Shown piece by piece: positions 61,759 through 64,000 of a DNA stretch of 64,000 nucleotides. The stretch is from contig CAVPIA010000005.1 of NCBI GenBank assembly GCA_963704875.1, positions 496,001 through 560,000 of the forward strand, written 5' to 3'. The notes under the pieces are model-generated. The model saw nothing but the letters and a program-made list of their open reading frames with translations, had not been told where the DNA came from and searched no databases. Each line of letters opens with the position of its first letter. Within the stretch, counting starts at the first letter, position 1. Both the position numbers and the translations under genes were made by a program. The DNA comes from CAMYOC01 sp963704875 (lineage in GTDB: Bacteria > Pseudomonadota > Gammaproteobacteria > Steroidobacterales > XN24).

Positions 61759-61995
61759 TCAGCCGGCCATCTCGATTCGGAGCTGTTCGCCGACAGGCAG
61801 CGTGCGGATATGCACACCGCTGGCGGCAAATATCGTGTTGCGTAGCACCGGGGCCGGGGAGGTGATGACCATTTCGCCAGCAACGGTCGGCTTGTAGTCC
61901 GAAAGCAGCGCACGACCGCCGCAGGAAACAGATTCGAATTGACCTCGAACTTGATCGTTCTCTTGAGTTCCTTCGATGCGCCGAGGTGAATCTTT
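61759..61995 (-). pseudogene. Fragment resembling the C-terminus of a xanthine dehydrogenase-family subunit
   Basis: A 78-codon open frame with no good start, bounded upstream by an in-frame TAA. It reads like the extreme C-terminus of a molybdenum hydroxylase large subunit: SVSCGGRALLSDYKPTVAG, PAPVLRNTIFAASGVHIRTL, and an ending like LPVGEQLRIEMAG. The rest of the protein is absent, as the next gene begins at 62019. It is therefore probably a remnant of a deleted gene. The family assignment rests on pattern only. Confidence 0.4.
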
Positions 61996-62018
61996 TTAAA
62001 CAAGCTGGCCGAGTGCGA

Positions 62019-62975
62019 TCAGCGCAGGCTGGTTAACACCGTCAGCGCGCCGTTTCCCAGCGGGGCCAGTGCGGCTTCGTCATTCGCTGTTGCGCTGACG
62101 TAAATCGCCTCGGCGAAATTCCGCGTGTTGTGCAATTTCGCCAGGCCAGCCTGGCTGGTGTACACGCTGCCCCAGTCATCGAACGGTGCCGGGGAGGCCA
62201 GCTTTGCAAACCAGTCTGCCCATTCCTGGTCCGTGACAATGCCGCGCATTGCAACGAAGAGTATAGGCCGCGACAGCCGCCTGCTTTCACCATAGATATA
62301 AAAATGCATACCGTCGGGTGCGATCTGGGTGGCAACCGCATCCATGATCTCCAGTAGCTGCGCCCGGTCCAGTGCGGGATTCATTGCCAGCTGCATCAAA
62401 AGGTCCGCATCGTGCGCGACACCGTGTCGCCAGCCCTGGGTCTCATCAAAACCGCGATAGTCGTTGATCCCACGCATATAGTCCGCCGCGGCATCGACCA
62501 TTTCTGCACGCTGTTCTGCGGAAAAGACAGGCTCGACCCGGTCTGCTCGTGCGACTTCTGCCAGCAACAGCGCGGCAAACGGCTGTCCAAAGCCGTCGGG
62601 ATCAGGCGTCACCATCTGCGCTATCAGTGAAGATCTCAGCTGCTGGATAGTCTCGGGCGATATCAGATTGCCGCGAAGCAGGGTTGCCAGACCTTCATAG
62701 GCCACCTGATCACGCAACTCAGGGTCGGGGTCGGCAACGCAATCGACCAATGCCAACGCAAAGCGCTCGCGCTGTCCGGGATCTGTGATCTCGAAGTTCC
62801 TGGACCTGAGCTGCATCAACGCAGCCTTGTCATAACCGAGAGGCTGACAGCTTGCTCGCAGCGTGGTGTCTCCACCCGGCTGGCAGCCCGTCAGCCCGAT
62901 CGCGGCGAGTGCGGAGACTACGGTCACGCAGATACAGCTTGTCTGTCTGCACGCCGGTTTACGTGTCGATGCCAT
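62019..62975 (-). CDS. DUF2785 family lipoprotein
   Basis: A 318-residue lipoprotein with VTVVSALAAIGLTGCQPG as signal and lipobox. The DUF2785 core is NDYRGFDETQGWRHGVAHDA, with DLLMQLAMNPALDRAQLLEI and DGMHFYIYGESRRLSRPILF. Members are all-helical with no known reaction; the conserved His/Asp set is suggestive of an active site. It is 14 bp after the RND transporter gene on the same strand. Confidence 0.85.
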   Translation of the reverse strand: MASTRKPACRQTSCICVTVVSALAAIGLTGCQPGGDTTLRASCQPLGYDKAALMQLRSRNFEITDPGQRERFALALVDCVADPDPELRDQVAYEGLATLLRGNLISPETIQQLRSSLIAQMVTPDPDGFGQPFAALLLAEVARADRVEPVFSAEQRAEMVDAAADYMRGINDYRGFDETQGWRHGVAHDADLLMQLAMNPALDRAQLLEIMDAVATQIAPDGMHFYIYGESRRLSRPILFVAMRGIVTDQEWADWFAKLASPAPFDDWGSVYTSQAGLAKLHNTRNFAEAIYVSATANDEAALAPLGNGALTVLTSLR

Positions 62976-62989
62976 GAAAAGAGTCAGCT

Positions 62990-64000
62990 TCAGGTCCGGT
63001 CGACCAGGTCGGACTGTGGTTCCCTGCCAAGCAGCAGGTCCCTCATCGCACGGAAGCGTATCCCGAAGTCGATCTGCATCAGATATAGCGCCGGGATCAG
63101 GAACAGCGTGATCACGGTAGCAAACACGATGCCAAAGGACAGCGAGATTGCCATCGGAATGACGAACTGGGCCTGGACGCTTTTCTCCAGCATGATTGGC
63201 ATCAGGCCAGCTGCAGTGGTCAGAGAGGTCAGGATGATCGCCCGGAAGCGCTGGGTTCCGGATTCGATCACAGCCTGGCGTACCGGCACGCCCTGGCTTC
63301 TCGCTGTGTTGATGAAGTCGAGCATAATCAGACTGTCGTTGACCACCACACCCGCCAGCGCGATAAGACCGAACAATGAGAACATGCTGATCGCGCTACC
63401 CATAACAACGTGGCCGACCACTGCACCGATCAGGCCAAACGGGATCACCGACATGATAATTAGCGGTTGCGAATACGATCGCAGCGGAATCGCGATGAGG
63501 GCGTAAATCAGGAACATCGCCGCGATCGAGGCCAGAGTCAGATTCTGAACCAGTTCCATCTCTTCAAGACTGGCGCCCTCGAGTCCGTAACCGACGCCCG
63601 GATAGCGCCCAAGCAGGTCGGGGATGAACTCCTCGGATATTTCCTTGACCACCGCGCCAGGTTCTACGCGCTCCGGATCGACATCAGCGGACACGGTGAC
63701 GACGCGCTTGCGATTCTGACGTTTGATCGAGGAATACGCCTGCCCGAAACTGACTTCGGCGACCGACGCGAATGGCACCTCGTCGCCCTCGGCGGTGCGA
63801 ATTCGCATGTTCTCAAGATCGGCGATCGAGCGGCGCTCATCCTCCGGATAGCGCACCATGACCTTGAGTTCGTCTTTGCCGCGCTGGATGCGCTGGGCCT
63901 CCTCACCGTAAAAGGCCTGACGTACCTGGCGTCCGAGGGTAGCCATCGTCAGACCCAGCGCCTCGGCTTCAGGCTTGATCGTCAGCTTGATCTCTTCACC
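62990..64000 (-). CDS. RND (AcrB/MMPL-type) efflux transporter, C-terminal part, cut by window edge
   Basis: The last 336 residues of an inner-membrane RND pump are present; the N-terminal two thirds lie beyond 64000. Visible are the porter domain end (VRTAEGDEVPFASVAEVSFG), then transmembrane helices with LASIAAMFLIYALIAIPLRS, SVIPFGLIGAVVGHVVMG, and the signature FSLFGLIALAGVVVNDSLIM that is typical of HAE-RND pumps. The C-terminus has MPIMLEKSVQAQFVIPMAIS. Its substrate cannot be told. DUF2785 follows 14 bp later. Confidence 0.92.
   Translation of the reverse strand, partial: GEEIKLTIKPEAEALGLTMATLGRQVRQAFYGEEAQRIQRGKDELKVMVRYPEDERRSIADLENMRIRTAEGDEVPFASVAEVSFGQAYSSIKRQNRKRVVTVSADVDPERVEPGAVVKEISEEFIPDLLGRYPGVGYGLEGASLEEMELVQNLTLASIAAMFLIYALIAIPLRSYSQPLIIMSVIPFGLIGAVVGHVVMGSAISMFSLFGLIALAGVVVNDSLIMLDFINTARSQGVPVRQAVIESGTQRFRAIILTSLTTAAGLMPIMLEKSVQAQFVIPMAISLSFGIVFATVITLFLIPALYLMQIDFGIRFRAMRDLLLGREPQSDLVDRT

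Overview
The window is GC-rich, densely packed chromosomal DNA, most likely from a gammaproteobacterium. The gene repertoire points there: slyX, pdxH, a FadE-type acyl-CoA dehydrogenase, msrPQ, yajQ, arfB, an E. coli Mak-like fructokinase, DUF1415 and a DUF2339/DUF3999 pair. Nothing in the sequence fixes the genus. I see no rRNA, tRNA, CRISPR array, transposase or phage gene. Both edges cut genes: a MarR regulator on the left and an RND efflux pump on the right.

Layout. 1-5.1 kb: a tyrosine/homogentisate catabolic operon (hppD, hmgA, a fumarylacetoacetate hydrolase-family gene, maiA) with a divergent MarR regulator, followed by a HAD phosphatase. Together these enzymes take 4-hydroxyphenylpyruvate to fumarate and acetoacetate. 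5.1-13.3 kb: fadE, pdxH, small enzymes, mak, a DUF900 hydrolase, two exported proteins and slyX. 13.4-14.2 kb: an orphan ParA ATPase. 14.2-15.1 kb: a gene-poor, repeat-rich stretch. 15.8-23.6 kb: the most distinctive accessory region. An ECF sigma factor and a membrane zinc-finger anti-sigma candidate converge on a minus-strand row consisting of a TetR C-terminal remnant, an exported TPR-CHAT (caspase-like) protein, a small exported Cys-containing protein and an exported trypsin-like protease. A triple GGAAC motif upstream of the sigma gene may be its own promoter.

24-34 kb: an HI0933-family flavoprotein, a J-domain/Cys4/PilZ fusion, msrPQ, mgtE, a receiver-TM-TPR-TonB_C fusion, DUF1415, a membrane-anchored GST and a 68-aa membrane protein. 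34-43 kb: arfB, a VOC protein, a GST, a short GntR regulator, an H1-like Lys/Ala-rich protein, DUF1244, a TPR-2OG oxygenase fusion, a lipoprotein broken by two compensating frameshifts, a gluzincin-like peptidase and yajQ. 43-49 kb: a lipoprotein and a run of small stress or housekeeping genes (NTF2-like, a 49-aa Cys-rich protein, GFA, OsmC, PH, DUF427, DUF1272, GNAT), then a hemolysin III-family protein. 49-55 kb: DUF2339/DUF3999, an AhpD-like protein and an arsR-arsI pair with a visible operator. 55-64 kb: M23 peptidase, DEAD-box helicase, exported proteins, a frameshifted DUF885 peptidase, a possible molybdo-hydroxylase remnant, DUF2785, and the C-terminal half of an RND transporter.

Three genes or gene parts need single-base frame corrections, two of them within one gene. 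Either this assembly carries indel errors or these genes are decaying. The strongest candidate for an undescribed system is the ECF/anti-sigma/CHAT/trypsin block. The next are three unusual fusions: J-PilZ, REC-TM-TPR-TonB and TM-GST.
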